Below, one piece after another: positions 42,506-55,040 of a stretch of 64,000 nt of DNA. The notes below the pieces were generated by a model. The model was not told where the DNA came from and ran no database searches. It saw only the letters and a program-made list of their open reading frames with translations. The position numbers were made by a program, and so were the translations under genes. How positions within the stretch are numbered: the first letter of the stretch is position 1; the number at the start of each line of letters is the position of its first letter. The DNA comes from Apiosordaria backusii. Its lineage: Eukaryota > Ascomycota > Sordariomycetes > Sordariales > Lasiosphaeriaceae. The stretch lies in assembly GCA_030549205.1 (NCBI GenBank), contig JAUKTV010000005.1:1116001-1180000 (forward strand), given 5' to 3'.

Positions 42506-45096
42506 ATGGTGACCATGTCCCAAAAGGAGGATAAGCAGTCAAGTAACGAGGATGATGATCTCTTAAAGGTATTTGTCAAGTCTTCTTATTTTCCCTGTTT
42601 GTGTCCTTTCTTTCGGCAACATCATACCTACACGGCAGCTATAGCGGCTTCTGTAGCCGGTCTTGTATAAAACTGATGCCATTATGACGAACCTTGAACT
42701 TATTCGCGTCACTAACGCCACACTTGCAGAGCCATAGTCCATACGATACAAGACCCAGTCAACACGACAACCCTCATTTTAGTGCCGTACGCGGTGAGCT
42801 GCCTTCGGTATTTCTCAACGGTGTCGAAGAGCAAGCCGACCACCCCGATCATGAACCCAACAATGCAGAACCCTCTCAGGAGGGCCACCACACCAGAAAT
42901 CACCTTGATCTCAGGAGGACGCTAAGTGATGCGTCATCAGCTCCTTCTGATATCACTGTATGGGATCTGGGAGAGAGCCTTTGCGACGCCTGCCATCAGG
43001 ATGCGTCAGGAGAAAGAGCAGAGATTCCTGTTGCGCTTCCGACAAGCACCAGTTCGGCCCTCATGGTACGCCTTTGGTCACTTCGATGTCCAAAGGATTC
43101 GTCCAAACAACTTGAACAGTTCTTCCCTTGGAGATCTGTGGAGAAGCTCATTACACGACAAGAAGTCATCCTCGCTCTTCGGGGAACCCGAAGCAGTTTA
43201 TCCGACGACAAAATCGAGTGGTATGCAGATCAAATTTGTCGATCTCATAACTGCGGTGGTGATCAAGTAAGCAATTCCGGCTATCGCAAGATTTTCGCCA
43301 TTCTGGTCAGGATGAGCCGAACGGCGGATATCATATGTTTCGTTGACAGAGGTATATGTGACGGCTTGCTCCCTTTGGAAGCTGTGCCGATTGGAGACGG
43401 ACAGATTGAGATGCGACTTCGAGGGGAGGAAAACACAAAGCTAGACTTTCTCCGCCATTGGAATGACGAGCTCAAGCACGATGACTTTGAAGAGCTGCAA
43501 TGGACTATGCTGGTACCGTACTTTGCCAAGCGACCGGGCCACTATGCTAGGCTGTATGAGCTACCAAAGAAAGTTATATTACCATGGCTTTCAGAGGAAC
43601 GTCAGTATGATGGAGGTTACAGCTGGGTTTCGAAGGTGGAGATCCATCCCCACCATCACAATTTCAACCAACTGAAAGATCATGTGAGGCGTTCTCTCCT
43701 GCCAAGAGTTTCAAGAATCATGCACTGACAGAAGGCTGTAAACCTTGTTGATCAGATGGTGTTCAGCAACTTCTTTGCTGTCAAACACCTGAAGGCACAC
43801 TCGAGCGATGAGACCAGCACTGTCGACATATTACCACCCGCCAACAACACAGTAGGTAGGCACCAACCACAAGTGGTGGTGTCCAAAGCTACCACCTACT
43901 CTGAAGACGATATCAAGACGGAGTTCGAGCACGAAATCGACATTTTAAACCGTCTCAGCCGTCGTCCCCACCCTCATTTGATCACCTTGCTGGCGGCATA
44001 CCAGCTAGGCGACGAATGTTGCATGATATTCCCTTGGGCTGATTGCGATCTTCAGAGCATGTGGCAACACGAGCCGCACCCAGGGCCTCTTGAGAAGTCT
44101 AATCTGAAGTGGGTGCTGGACCAGAGTCTAGGTCTGGCTCAGGGTCTCAACCGCATCCACAACTCGAAACCTACTCCCACGCCTAGTGAGCGCAAGATGC
44201 CGCAGAGGATTTATGGTAGACATGGAGATATCAAGCCAGAAAATATACTGTTCTTCAGGGATAAGACAAACCCTGAAGACAGGGGAAAATTGGTGATTAC
44301 CGACTTCGGGTTGACCCGGTTCCACGGCAACGACACAAAGACGTACCTCCGTGGTATGAAACCTCCAGCCACGCCAACCTACCGTCCGCCGGAGTGCGAC
44401 ATAACCACTTCTCCAATTTCTCAATCTTTTGACATCTGGTCGTTTGGCTGCGTTTTACTCGAATTCGTCACCTGGTACCTTGGTGGCTTGGCCCTTGTTG
44501 AACAGTTTATCCAGAAACGGAAGCTTCACAACCCACTGATGCATCACTGGCTGACGGATCAGTTTTTCGAAATCTTGCAAGACAATCCCAAATATGGGCC
44601 TACTGGCAGTGTTGTTGCACGTGTCAAACAGGAGGTATACGAGGTGAGTTGTGTTGCGTCTCGATTCCTCAGACATGAGTCGCAAGGGAATGAAGCTAAC
44701 GATAGTCTACAGTTTGTCGATGAACTTCACTCACACCCTGCTTGCTCAGACATCATCCACGATCTCCTTGACTTTATTATGGAAGAGATGGTCATCGTCG
44801 AACTCAAGACGAAGAGAGTGGCTCATGATACCTCCAACTCCAAGGTGCATCACACAAGGGCAGCGTGCGGTAACGTTGTTGGGAAGCTGAAATCGCTTTG
44901 TTCACAACTAGATAATCTGCCAGATGTGTTGACAGCAACTCCTCGGTCTACTCGGGTAACTAGAGACTTGATTTCTGTCGAAATTGAGGGCTACACAGTA
45001 GGGAGCAGATACGCCGATCTCCCAGTGAATACAGGCAACACAATCAGAGCCACAGATCATCCAGAGCTCAGATTGGGGCATCCGGAAACTTGGTGA
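42506..45096 (+). CDS. Protein-kinase-domain protein of the HET-associated type
   Basis: Exons 42506-42568, 42730-43683, 43756-44643 and 44713-45096 give 762 residues; ATG 42515 is an equally good in-frame start. The N-terminal ~330 residues form an unassigned region common before fungal kinase domains. The kinase domain (~340-640) shows FFAVKHL (Lys), HGDIKPENIL (catalytic loop, HGD in place of HRD), ITDFGLTRF (DFG) and the PPECD substitute for APE. The TGA at 43726-43728 lies inside the 72-nt intron 43684-43755 (GTGAGG...ATCAG, CTGAC branch) and is spliced out in frame. The 69-nt intron 44644-44712 is likewise in frame. Such kinases sit beside incompatibility genes in many ascomycetes; a signalling role is inference. 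Confidence 0.85.
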
Positions 45097-46710
45097 GAGA
45101 CAAGGAGTTGTCACTGGGACACTCTTTTTCATTCTTGGTTTGGTCTTGTTAGGTATCTCTAGGGATGTTAGAGAAGGGATGGAGTTTTTTAGATTTGTGT
45201 TTGTATTCATTATTATGACATCTGATTGGTATCGGAAGGGATGTGTTTGTATTCATTGTTACGACATGTGGTTGGTATCAGAAGGGATTTGCTGCCAGTG
45301 GAGACAAAAAAGAGGTAATGATGCAGATATGGACCTATCCAACCAGGGTAGCCAAGAGCTACTGAGACCTCCCTAGGTACTGGACCGGTGAACACCAACC
45401 AAAGTACTGTCAACTTCTCGGTCTCCAGGATCGACGGGCGTAATGCGGCTGCCTGTCCTGAATATACTGAATTTGTTCCTGCCAATTGGGCCCAGTCAGT
45501 ATGCTTGTGGCTTCACTTGCTCAAATCCAGTGGCAAAAAATGGGACAGTTCGCCTTCAGCGTCAGAAAGATGGACTTACTGCGGTCAGGATTTCGGGGTG
45601 CGGAAGTGTGACCCAGTAGACCCCCATCTCTATCTGATGGAGGCGGGGCAGTGCATGTCAGCGGACAGCCATTAGGTATGCATGTGGATGAAAGAGGTAG
45701 GAGAGAAGAGTGTGAACAAATTAGGTGGGTGTGGGGCCGACTTTGATCACAAATCGAGGCGCGGTGATGGACTTACTGCGACAAAGAATTGGATTCCAGC
45801 GAAAAGGGCCACGAGTTCTCTCTCCAAGAAGTCGTTGTCGATATACCTCAAGCGAATGGGCCCATGGCGAACCCAGACAGGTTCTGCCATCTGTCTAATG
45901 CGTTGGGCGCTGAAAGCCCTAGCTCCGAGCGCAAAGCTGGCTGGCTGAAAGCCTAGGCTTTTCGGGAACTTAACAGGTTGGGCTGCGGAAAGGTACCAAA
46001 TGGAAAATGCCCAGTGGTGATGGTCGGTTCTGCGCCGAAAGTTTTGAAGAAATGGAGGGGTTGCTGACCCAAAGTTTTGAACATTTGAGGCATTCTTGAT
46101 GAGATCGGTGCACGTAGTTTAACAAAAGATCTCTCTCTATATACCTTCCTCAACTCGAGCCCTGCCTTCACCTGCAGCTCCCAAAGCATATGCAACCCGG
46201 AAGCTTCACTTTTGATCGGGCGAGCACATCAATTGAAGCTTGCCAGCTTAACGCCCGATGCCCCTAAAAGCATCCCCACCAGCACGTTCTTGTTGCCCGA
46301 TGCATTAGAGTAAGACCATGATCGATTTCATTGGCGGACAATGCAGCCCACAGGACCAAAAACGACGTTCGGCACCTGCAGCATAAGGCAGCGTGGCAGC
46401 CAGTTTTCAGCCAAAAGACAAGATTTGGATCAAGAACGGAAACCCCCGCGCAGCCTGGTGGTCTGACAATGAGCTTCTCTATTGGTCGGACGATCGAGAA
46501 GCACCCGATCCGAAAACGCCTCAGTCCGCTCCTCGTTCTTGAGTCCTTAAGGACCTGCGCACTCCCGTGTCCGCCCCAACTGAACTGTGGTTCACGAACC
46601 ACAAGGTGTCCGGAAAGCTGACCGTTGAACAGTTTTCTACCGAAACTGTTAAGACAAGGTTTCTTATATATAACAATTGAACACAGACCAGCGACAAAAC
46701 ACAAATCATC
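45097..46710. other. Intergenic region
   Basis: It carries a 46-bp direct duplication at 45196-45287 and CCTAGGTA motifs. No gene could be supported. Confidence 0.45.
45196..45287. repeat. 46-bp tandem direct repeat, two copies
   Basis: Copies at 45196-45241 and 45242-45287 both start TGTGTTTGTATTCATT and end GGTATC-GAAGGGA, with about five mismatches. Non-coding, shortly after the kinase gene, so possibly in its 3' UTR. Confidence 0.8.
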
Positions 46711-48643
46711 ATGGATTGGCCACTGAATTCCCCGATATTCATTCAGGAAGATTTGGAACAGTTGTTTTCATATCGAGAGCAACCTCAACGGAGCAAAGCA
46801 GTCGGTCGCTTTTGGGGCAACAATGTAAGAAATTTGCTGCCTCGAGACCCATGTTCTGACCCTGATGTCATTGATACTAAATGTAAGAGGTTACAGGACT
46901 TGGAAGAGAGATCATTACATTCGGATCGTGATGTACGCCAGTGGCTTGAACAGGTAGGTACAATCTTCATCGTGACCTGTTCGTGATTGAGCAAAACCAC
47001 TAACTGGCGATGGTTCACGCGTCGAAGTCTGAGGCGCAAAACAAACACCCCGGACTGTGTTTCATGTAGGTCCCTCATTTCATGTTTTGCCACCTTTCTT
47101 GTTGACCTAATGGCACCCGGCTAACACCTAGAAATCTTGCTCTAGTCTTGCAAGCTGTCATGAACACGAAGCCATTCGGCACAATCCAGCACATCTACGG
47201 AAAGTGCCATTTACATATGAAGCATTTCAACAAATTGCTAGCAGCCTTCCGTTACACGGGGACACAGCGCGCATCATCAACAGGTCGGATATGCCCTTTT
47301 TTGAAGAAATAGATCTCTTCTCTAACCTTAGCGGCAACATCTGTAAGTAAAGAATTCCGACACGACTTAACCATGAAGCTGACATCAACAGATTATTGCT
47401 GCCGTACATCCGGTCTTTGGGCCGAGGACTTGGCTGTTTCTTGTGTCTTCAACCCAAAAACAGGATTTACATCTGGGGTTGTATTTGGCTGTTCTGATGA
47501 TGTTGCAGAAGAAATAGCAGGGCGTATAGAAAACGCAGAGAATGCGTGGATGCACCCTTTGCTGATGATCGGCATCCTGGTGGAGATTGAAAAAACAAGA
47601 CACATGAAATTGGTTGAGGATCACTTGTTCAAACTTCTTCAGCGCGTTCAGAACCTGAGCAAGTCACCGGAAATCCTGCCAACTTCCAAGCTCATCCGCG
47701 AGAACTATTCAGTCGACCTTTGGATCGAGGTCAGTCAGCTGAAAATTGCTCTGATTGCGTGGCGGGCTCAGCTTTCCAAAATGGATGCCCACATTCAAGA
47801 GTTAGAAGATAGGAATATTCTGGGAGGGCTTTCCCAGCAGCCTGAGGATAACGTTTGGTCGTCACCCTGCTTGGTTGGATCTGGAAGAAGCTTTGACTCA
47901 AACAGGACTCTCACGTCCACACACCAGGATGAACAGGAACTCAATAAGGGCTATCACGACTTGAAAGAGCTGGAATCTTGGCAGACATCTGCCAGGGAAG
48001 AAGGGAAAAGAATTCAGAAGAGACTGAAAGAGATCATGGGTGAATATGATTGCAAACTCAGAGAGTGTTCCATGGTTCTTGATGGCGTGACCTTGTCAGC
48101 TCAGTTGGTGAGTTATGTCCGGTTCTTCTTCAGATGGATGGTGTACAGATAAGCTACCTATCTCACTTTGTGTATTACCGCACCGAGGTGAACACATAGG
48201 TACGTACGTTAAGTCGAAAATGCTAATAGATCTGTGTCTGGAACAGTCGTGGAACCAAATTGGCTTTCAGGACACTCGAACAAACATGAAAATAGCTGCA
48301 GCCACGCGTCGAGATGGCAATCAAATGCGATTGATAGCCCTCCTCACCATGATATTTCTCCCAGCTACTTTTCTCGCAGTAAGTTACCTCAGCTTTCACA
48401 AATGCTTGTCTCATTTCCCGCCCTGCCCCAAAGGTGACGTACTGAACAGCTTTATAGTCACTTTTCTCCATGACATTCTTTAATTGGGATGCGCCAGAAG
48501 GAGAGCAAATCGTTTCTCCTTATGTTTGGATATATTCGGTGGCTGTGGTGCCCATCACTGCCGTGGTGGTAGGCGCCTGGTATTACTTAACCAAACGGAA
48601 ACGTTTTCATGATACAAGCTGGGCCTTGGATGACAAGGTATAA
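46711..48643 (+). CDS. CorA-like two-helix membrane protein
   Basis: Six exons (46711-46953, 47028-47065, 47146-47342, 47392-48107, 48247-48378, 48458-48643) give 503 residues; frames and GT-AG sites fit throughout, most introns with CTAAC/CTAAT branch sites. The N-terminal part has RKVPFTYEAFQQIASS like other fungal members, then a mostly helical domain with a long coiled coil (~270-390). The C-terminus has two membrane helices (LIALLTMIFLPATFLASLFSM and YSVAVVPITAVVVGAWYYL) with a short FFNWDAPEG loop and a basic tail. This is the CorA Mg-transporter layout, but the GMN signature after the first helix is absent, as in the fungal CorA-like proteins found near HET genes. Ion transport is therefore not assured. 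The exon 2 acceptor could also be 6 nt downstream. Confidence 0.85.
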
Positions 48644-50055
48644 AGGAACATTACTCCAAATCTTCTAGATCAATTATCTTGGTATTCTTTAATCACTTGG
48701 TCATACTCGAGCGGCTACGCACATATCCTGATGTGAGGTCTGCCGGGCGCCGGATCTTTGTCTGTAAGTCAATAGATTAGTCACTTTCCGAGCCACAAAT
48801 TTCTCTTGAAAAGTCGTCGCCTCCATGCACTTGAAGTAGGTATTTGTAATCCGAGGTGTCAACAGCTGCCTCCATAATGGAACGGTCAAGACTGGACCAG
48901 TGGAATCCAAGGAAGTTACTTGAGACGCAACACAATCTTGATAGTTTACTGACAGCAAGGTTCCCTTGATGCTGCGTCACCGGTAAAGTGTGCCGGATTA
49001 CGCACCTGGAAGTGAGTCACTGATTGGCTGTAGTATGGGGTGACTCTCGCCGATTGGGTAAGGTAAGGTACAGATACCCGGTCATATCATTGGGCAAGGT
49101 ATCAGCGGCATGAAAACATGCACGTTGTCGTACCAAAAGGACATCCTTGCCTACAGGCAAGGCTATAGGGTATATTACCCTCCACACACCCCCCCAGGTC
49201 TTTAGGACTACCTGGAGAGCTGGAATCTTCTGTAGGTCGGCTGTTTACCCGGCTCCCCACCGTGGTCCCCCTTAAGCATGCTTTTCTTAAGGGGCTAGCC
49301 TTAATAGGTAGGTGTAGCAATACGGATCCATATTTTTCATCCATATACTCTCAAAGAACCGGTCGGACCATGATTCAACATGTGGCAAGTCCAACTTGCC
49401 TCCTCATATCTGAGCCAGCGAGCCTCAGACATCGAATACAGCAAAGAAACGATGAAAACTGTAATACGGCTAGTTATTTACTGAGGTTTTGTTATTGTAA
49501 TGCAGTGCAAGGGGTGTGGCGTGCCCAAGTTTGTGGTGTGGCGAAAAGCTTTTCTTACCTAAGGTACCTAGGTATTCGGGCATTATTACCCCATATTTAG
49601 ATACCTAGCTATGACACGACCTTGAAATCTACTGGCAATGGATTGATCCACGATTCAATCGCCCTTGATAGCTGAGCTACCTGGGTCGGTACCTTAGTCG
49701 TCTCTGAGAGAGAGCCAGGATACCTTGTGCGGTCTCGCTAGGTAAGCAATAAAGACCAAACCTTAGACGTGTAGCCACCCGAAATGACCTTTCCTCCTGT
49801 GTAACAGGGAAGATTGAACAACAATCAAGATTCATCGAGAGCCACGACAGCCATAGCCTGCAGGCGTAAACCCTGTACGATGACCGATGAGTAAGAAACC
49901 CACATCCCTGAGGTAAGCCTGCCTTGCTTCCCTCTTCTTTCCTTTTTCTCGTCTCTCTTCAAAAATCCATCCGCTCTAGGTCTTGTACGCCGACACCTGT
50001 GTGGTTTCTTCCAAGATCTTGTATCTAGCATCGCCGCAAAAGCGACTGGATGATC

Positions 50056-50435
50056 ATGGATTCCTCCGCTACACATAGAAGACACACGATGCTTTGTTCA
50101 CAATTCTTCGATGATCAGCCGCCAAGGCAAGAACACCATCGTCATCCGCTGATGGCACTTACTATGAAAGTTCCCTGCAAGAGAATCGGAGCAGGTCTAC
50201 TTTGGCATTACCTCGAGCAACAATGTGGCCCAGGTAATTACTCTGTCGAAGTGAGTTACTCCCACGTCTATGCCTACCTACTTACTTCAGTTTTGTTCCA
50301 CGCTACTGATTCTTATCACTTCTCCTCTTCCCCCGCTGGTAGTGTCTTACTGACTGAGGTGTGTATTTCTCATAGGTCGAGCAAAATGTTTATATTATCC
50401 ACACTATCTCGACCAGAACGATCCGTGATCTTTAA
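50056..50435 (+). CDS. Member B of the short strand-turn-strand family
   Basis: Exon 1 (50056-50250, or from the in-frame ATG 50050) and exon 2 (50376-50435) join in phase 0 across a 125-nt GTGAGT...CATAG intron to give 84 residues. The N-terminus is His/Arg-rich; then come the helix IGAGLLWHYLEQQ, PGNYSVE, the intron, and VEQNVYIIHTIST before the stop. The unspliced frame also stays open to 50562, but splicing restores the motif shared with members A, C and D. The function is unknown. Confidence 0.6.
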
Positions 50436-51612
50436 CGGTTACATCTCGAAGTTCAGATCACATCCGCAAGGTCTCCTGGCAGTCGATTCAGACGAGATAA
50501 GGTACTCTACCGAGGTGCTAGGTGGACGACAGGTGCATATGGGCTTGTTCCTAGGTATATGAGCCACAAGGAGATAACATCACCAGATTTATGGTGAGGA
50601 TATTGCAACGAAGAGGGGTTATTGATGTGAGACTCGACACGTACAAAATAGGAAGATATACTGGGGACAATAAGGCGCATTTATCTCGATGTTGGGTGCA
50701 TATTGCATTGGCTGTCTCAGGCTGCTGTCCGTCCGTTCTCACCTGAAACTCGCGATGAGATTGATTATGCTTGCCAGCTACACCAGGCTGATACTGGTGC
50801 CTACCTGGTAGACAAACTTTCAAGTTGGTCGCAGGGTGCCAAGACCACATGATTGCCTGGGCATGCAGGGCTGTTGACGCCACATACAGGTTCTCTTCGA
50901 AAAGATTGTTTTGTTTCACTTACCTGGTACATGTAGGTATCTTATCAAATCTCTCTTGAGGCTTTGATACTGACTCACATGGAATGAGAATCGACAAGAA
51001 AAAAATCAGTTGGACCGACGGAAATGCGCACGGTCTCATGTGGCGAATTCCGATTGCCTTTTTCATCTATGTGAAGCAGGATCTTCCTTTTTCTAAACCT
51101 TTCAACCACCAAAGGGGGTGGTGTCTGCATTCTCCTATTTGATTTGCATGTAATAATAGATAACTTTGACGCATACAGATCATGAAGGGATGATGTTTGA
51201 TTAGGCCTCACAGCCTCAAGCCATTGGAGCCTCCAGTTGCGGCTGGCAGGGTGTTTGCCAGGCTTCAATACACACAGTCACTCACCAGGACGGCCGGAGC
51301 GGCGGGGATCAACAGGTTTCCGTTTAATTAGTAAGATGACATGTGGGGCAAGAATCCTGATTAGGAAACCTGGAAGTATGTACTAATACGCCATCAATGA
51401 CGCGAAACCACATGCGAGGGTGCCATTCAAAGGTACCTAGGTAGGTACCAGCCCTCATCTTATTAACGTGTCACGGAACGGGAATACCGAGAGTTCTAAC
51501 CTGTCGGTAAGTACATAATACCATTGGGCCCCCAGCCTTTTACCAAACCTCACCCACTTCCTTTCCTAACACTACGACGCCTTTCTGCAACGGATCAATT
51601 CCAGGCATCATC

Positions 51613-51840
51613 ATGGAACGCAAAAAAGAGTACCGGAGGGTTCTGTGGACCTTCCGACAACCATGTAGGAACATCAGTTCCAACAACCTCTATCGCTCTC
51701 TTGAAAGTGTCTACGGTTTCGGCAATTTCGATGTTGATGTGAGTTGCGAACTCCCACAACGAGTTATTCCCACCACCTAACCATTTCGTTTCATCCAGAT
51801 CGAACAAAACGTTTTCATTGTCACCGTTTATGAAAGCTAG
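51613..51840 (+). CDS. Member C of the short strand-turn-strand family
   Basis: Exon 1 (51613-51738) and exon 2 (51799-51840) join in phase 0 across a 60-nt GTGAGT...TCCAG intron, giving 55 residues. It begins MERKKEYRRV, has the helix ISSNNLYRSLESVY, then GFGNFDVD, the intron, and IEQNVFIVTVYES to the TAG. Both exons are too short to be noticed separately. The splice position and the flanking motif match members A and B exactly. Confidence 0.65.
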
Positions 51841-52273
51841 ACGGACTGACCTCTGCTAGCTTGCCCACTTTTCATTCCAACGTCTTGGTCTGGCGTCATG
51901 CCATCAACAACCCACGACGCCACTTGTCACATCGGAAACACCTGAACATCGACCCATATAGCCGAACGTCGCACCACTGCCTCTCGCGATTGCGAACTTG
52001 GACCAAAAGAATGAAATTTCGTTGCCATCCCGCTCAAGGTCGAATAGAAGGGCTGGCCAGACGGGCATTTAGGTTGTGTTTGTGGCGGAACGCCAGATGG
52101 TTGTGAACCAATCAAAGGTCGCTTTGAATGGCATGAGAGGGGTCATTGGCATGGGACAGACGAACCTTTTAGTGTATGTAGGAGTCGACATCGCCACATG
52201 TTGCAATAAATGCACAATTCTCATGAGAGGCAACACCGCAGCGGCGAGAACGGGGGAGAGCCAAGCCAAGTGG

Positions 52274-52353
52274 CACGTGGGTGACAAAATAACTTGTGCA
52301 AAAATCAGCGTTTTCCCATATAATCGTGCACATATTATTTTGTCACCCACGTG
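52274..52353. mobile_element. MITE-like hairpin with 27-bp inverted repeats
   Basis: Arms at 52274-52300 and 52327-52353 are reverse complements with two mismatches, starting CACGTGGGTGACAAAATAA, around a 26-base loop. AGTGG stands at 52269-52273 and again at 52356-52360, a possible short target-site duplication. No coding capacity. It could be a miniature inverted-repeat element or a structured remnant. Confidence 0.55.
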
Positions 52354-53160
52354 TGAGTGGGAACCCCGGGAAATGATGACATTTCTCCTTCGCATCATAA
52401 TATTTGATGGCGGCGATGAGGGGCTGTGTAAAGAGCCGGGGTCGCCGAAGGCCGTGAACGGAACAAGCGATGACCTTCTGGCCGAAATTTTTGGCTCGCA
52501 GGTCCTCGTGTGTTGTGTTGTGTTATGTTTTGCTACAGGATGTTTCCGACTTCAAGATACAGGGTATTGGTCATTTTCTAACTCGGACAGTCAGGTGCAT
52601 GCATCATGCGTCATGCTCTTACCCAGGTCTCCCGATAACACTCAAGGATCCCAGTTCCCGCATAGCATACACCACTGACCTTGTTTGTTTGTCTAGCGCG
52701 GTACAGCCAAGCCCACTATCACCGCTCAAGCAATTATCTGAAGACCACCACATAACAGAAAGAGCCCATTAAGAAAAGACCCTAGTAAGCGAGAGAAAAC
52801 CCTTGACAGCCTTTTTTTTTTGGCATCTCGGTAGCATTTCTCAGTGGTTCAAACCCCTTGCTACAACCCTTAAAGATATCCACTGGAGGTACACCAGATG
52901 CTAGACAATCAAACAAGGTCAGTGGTTTAGCTCTTTCCACGACGGCGGCGCCAGGGTGGGCAGTGAGCCGAGCTAAGCCGAGCCAAGGGTCAGATGTAAG
53001 GCCCTGGCTCACTCGAAGCTATCACCGGCTCATCTTAATATCGCTGTCTTACTGGGACAAGACAGTTAATTAGAAGCCGTTTTTTCCATTTTAAACCAGA
53101 AGGGCACGGGGTTCCGGACTTACCGGACTTCCGGCCTTCGGCCCTAAACCGGCTAGAACT

Positions 53161-53202
53161 ACTAACCTAACCCTAATTACTAAGGGTTAAGGTTAGGGTT
53201 AC
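53161..53202. repeat. Telomere-like repeats in opposed orientation
   Basis: A CCTAACCCTAA stretch is followed after a few bases by GGGTTAAGGTTAGGGTTA, making a C-rich then G-rich pair. Fungal telomeres are TTAGGG arrays; this is an interstitial, degenerate trace. Confidence 0.6.
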
Positions 53203-55040
53203 CGTATTATCGAGCCAGTGAGACAAGACAATAGGAACGCTCGGTACTGCTCAGTAGGTACATACAAGACGAGATGGTCTTAGCCCACTGCCCACCCTAC
53301 ACAACCCAAAAGTACTTTTAGTAACAAATCAGCGTCTCACATTCAAGTGCTTTCTTTCTGAACTGCAAGGGATGCTACATTGAGAATCAAAGTCACTCAC
53401 GTTCTCTTGTGTTAATTACTTACATATGTAGTGAACGAACGGAAGCGCGTGAGTTATTTGGTACAACGGGTTTTCCCGTTAGGTTACACAAGTGGGGCAA
53501 CGAATCTTGCAACTATTTTGGTGAGAGAACATCAGAAGTATCACCTCGCCCCACATACTACATCATTCTAGTATGATCCTCCTTCCGCCGGTGTTCCACA
53601 ATGCCAACGTGCGTCGCGGTGGTTCTGTACATGCAGTGGATTGGACGAGAGATTCGTTGGGAAGGTCTCGATCACGGGCCCGGAATAAGAACACAACTTC
53701 TTGGGACCTTCCGAACCAGTTGAATCCCTAAGATGGGTGATTCTGCGTTTGCTTTTGGGCTTTGGGACGCAGGGTTCAGCTGTGCAGGCCTCAGTTTCTT
53801 CTGTCACAAGGACATGAGAGTGAGCACCCATTAGCCAATCGAAGCTGCATGATGATGAACACTTGGTTTGCCGGTGGGATTCCTGGGGTTCTGTGGCTAG
53901 GGCCCTCAGCGGCCAGAAAGCAGGCTGCATCTCCACAAAAGCTCTCTACCTTGAGTACCTTGGTACCTAACTTGATGCATTCACCAAGCCAATTGTGGAT
54001 AATGAAATTCACAAAACTACTGACGCTTAATCGACGCCAAAAAAGCAAGCCTGAAGTTTCGTGTCATTCTTGAAAGCTAAAAACCAGTACTTAGGTATCT
54101 ACCGTTGCTTTGGGGGCCTCAGGTAGCTGCCCAAGCCATCAGGTAACTGCCCAGGCCTGTTGGCTTCATGCAGCACCAAATTTCAAGTCAAGTAGCCAGA
54201 GTGCTGCTCTTGCTTTGGACGGAGTTTCAATGTTCAAGTAAAGAGTGATAAGGTAATATGAGATAGAGTTAGGTAGGTACATGTAACGTAGTTTTTACGT
54301 GGCGAAGAATAGCATGGCGAAATACCAAGCTGACCACAGCTTTGCTCTCCTCATAATTTTGTGCGTTTGTTTCCATCCTTTGGGGGTTTTGTAAAGGGGG
54401 TCAGGGGTAAAGTACACAGAGGTTGGTTACTTGATGGTACCTTAAGTAGGTTCCTCGTGTTGGAACGGTCAAGAGCCAGTTGCGACCATGAAGCGATTCC
54501 TATGCCGCCACACGCCAGGTCGTACACAAGATATCCGGCAGTCGATGTAGGTGTAGTCCTTTGATGCAAACGAAGGATGGCAACCACGCTGAAATACCTA
54601 ATGGTCAATACAGCTTGAAGGAAGTGATCTGAACTAGTTTGGCAGTTTCGAAAACAATTCGTTGAGGCCGTACTAATTGAAGCCAGAGATTGCAAAACGG
54701 CATTTTCATCGATTTCATCTGGTTCCTGAAACTTGAAAATGACATGTTTATGAACTACAACAAAACAACACATGGCCTACAACGATGACACGGTGATCTT
54801 GAAGCCCGATCTAAATGAGAGCACAACCCTTCTCCGCCATAGAACCTCTTCAGTTCTCTACCTAACGCCAAAGAGTCTACTGCTTTCATATTACCAGGAT
54901 CGCCACCAAAACTATCTTACTCGCAAGATTCTCACAAGAAAATGAGTTCCGACAACAAGGAAAAAGATAAATACTACCCCAATTACTCAGAACCAGAGCA
55001 AATGGATCAGAATCGCAGGGTACACCAAAGGTTAGCCTGC

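Noticed and set aside
43726..43728. In-frame TGA taken at first as a nonsense mutation in the kinase gene
   Set aside because: It lies within a well-formed 72-nt intron with branch site and is spliced out in frame.
48108..48246. Read-through of the CorA-like exon 4 frame to a stop at 48152
   Set aside because: GTGAGT donor, a GCTAAT branch site and the following exon with the first membrane helix show this is an intron.
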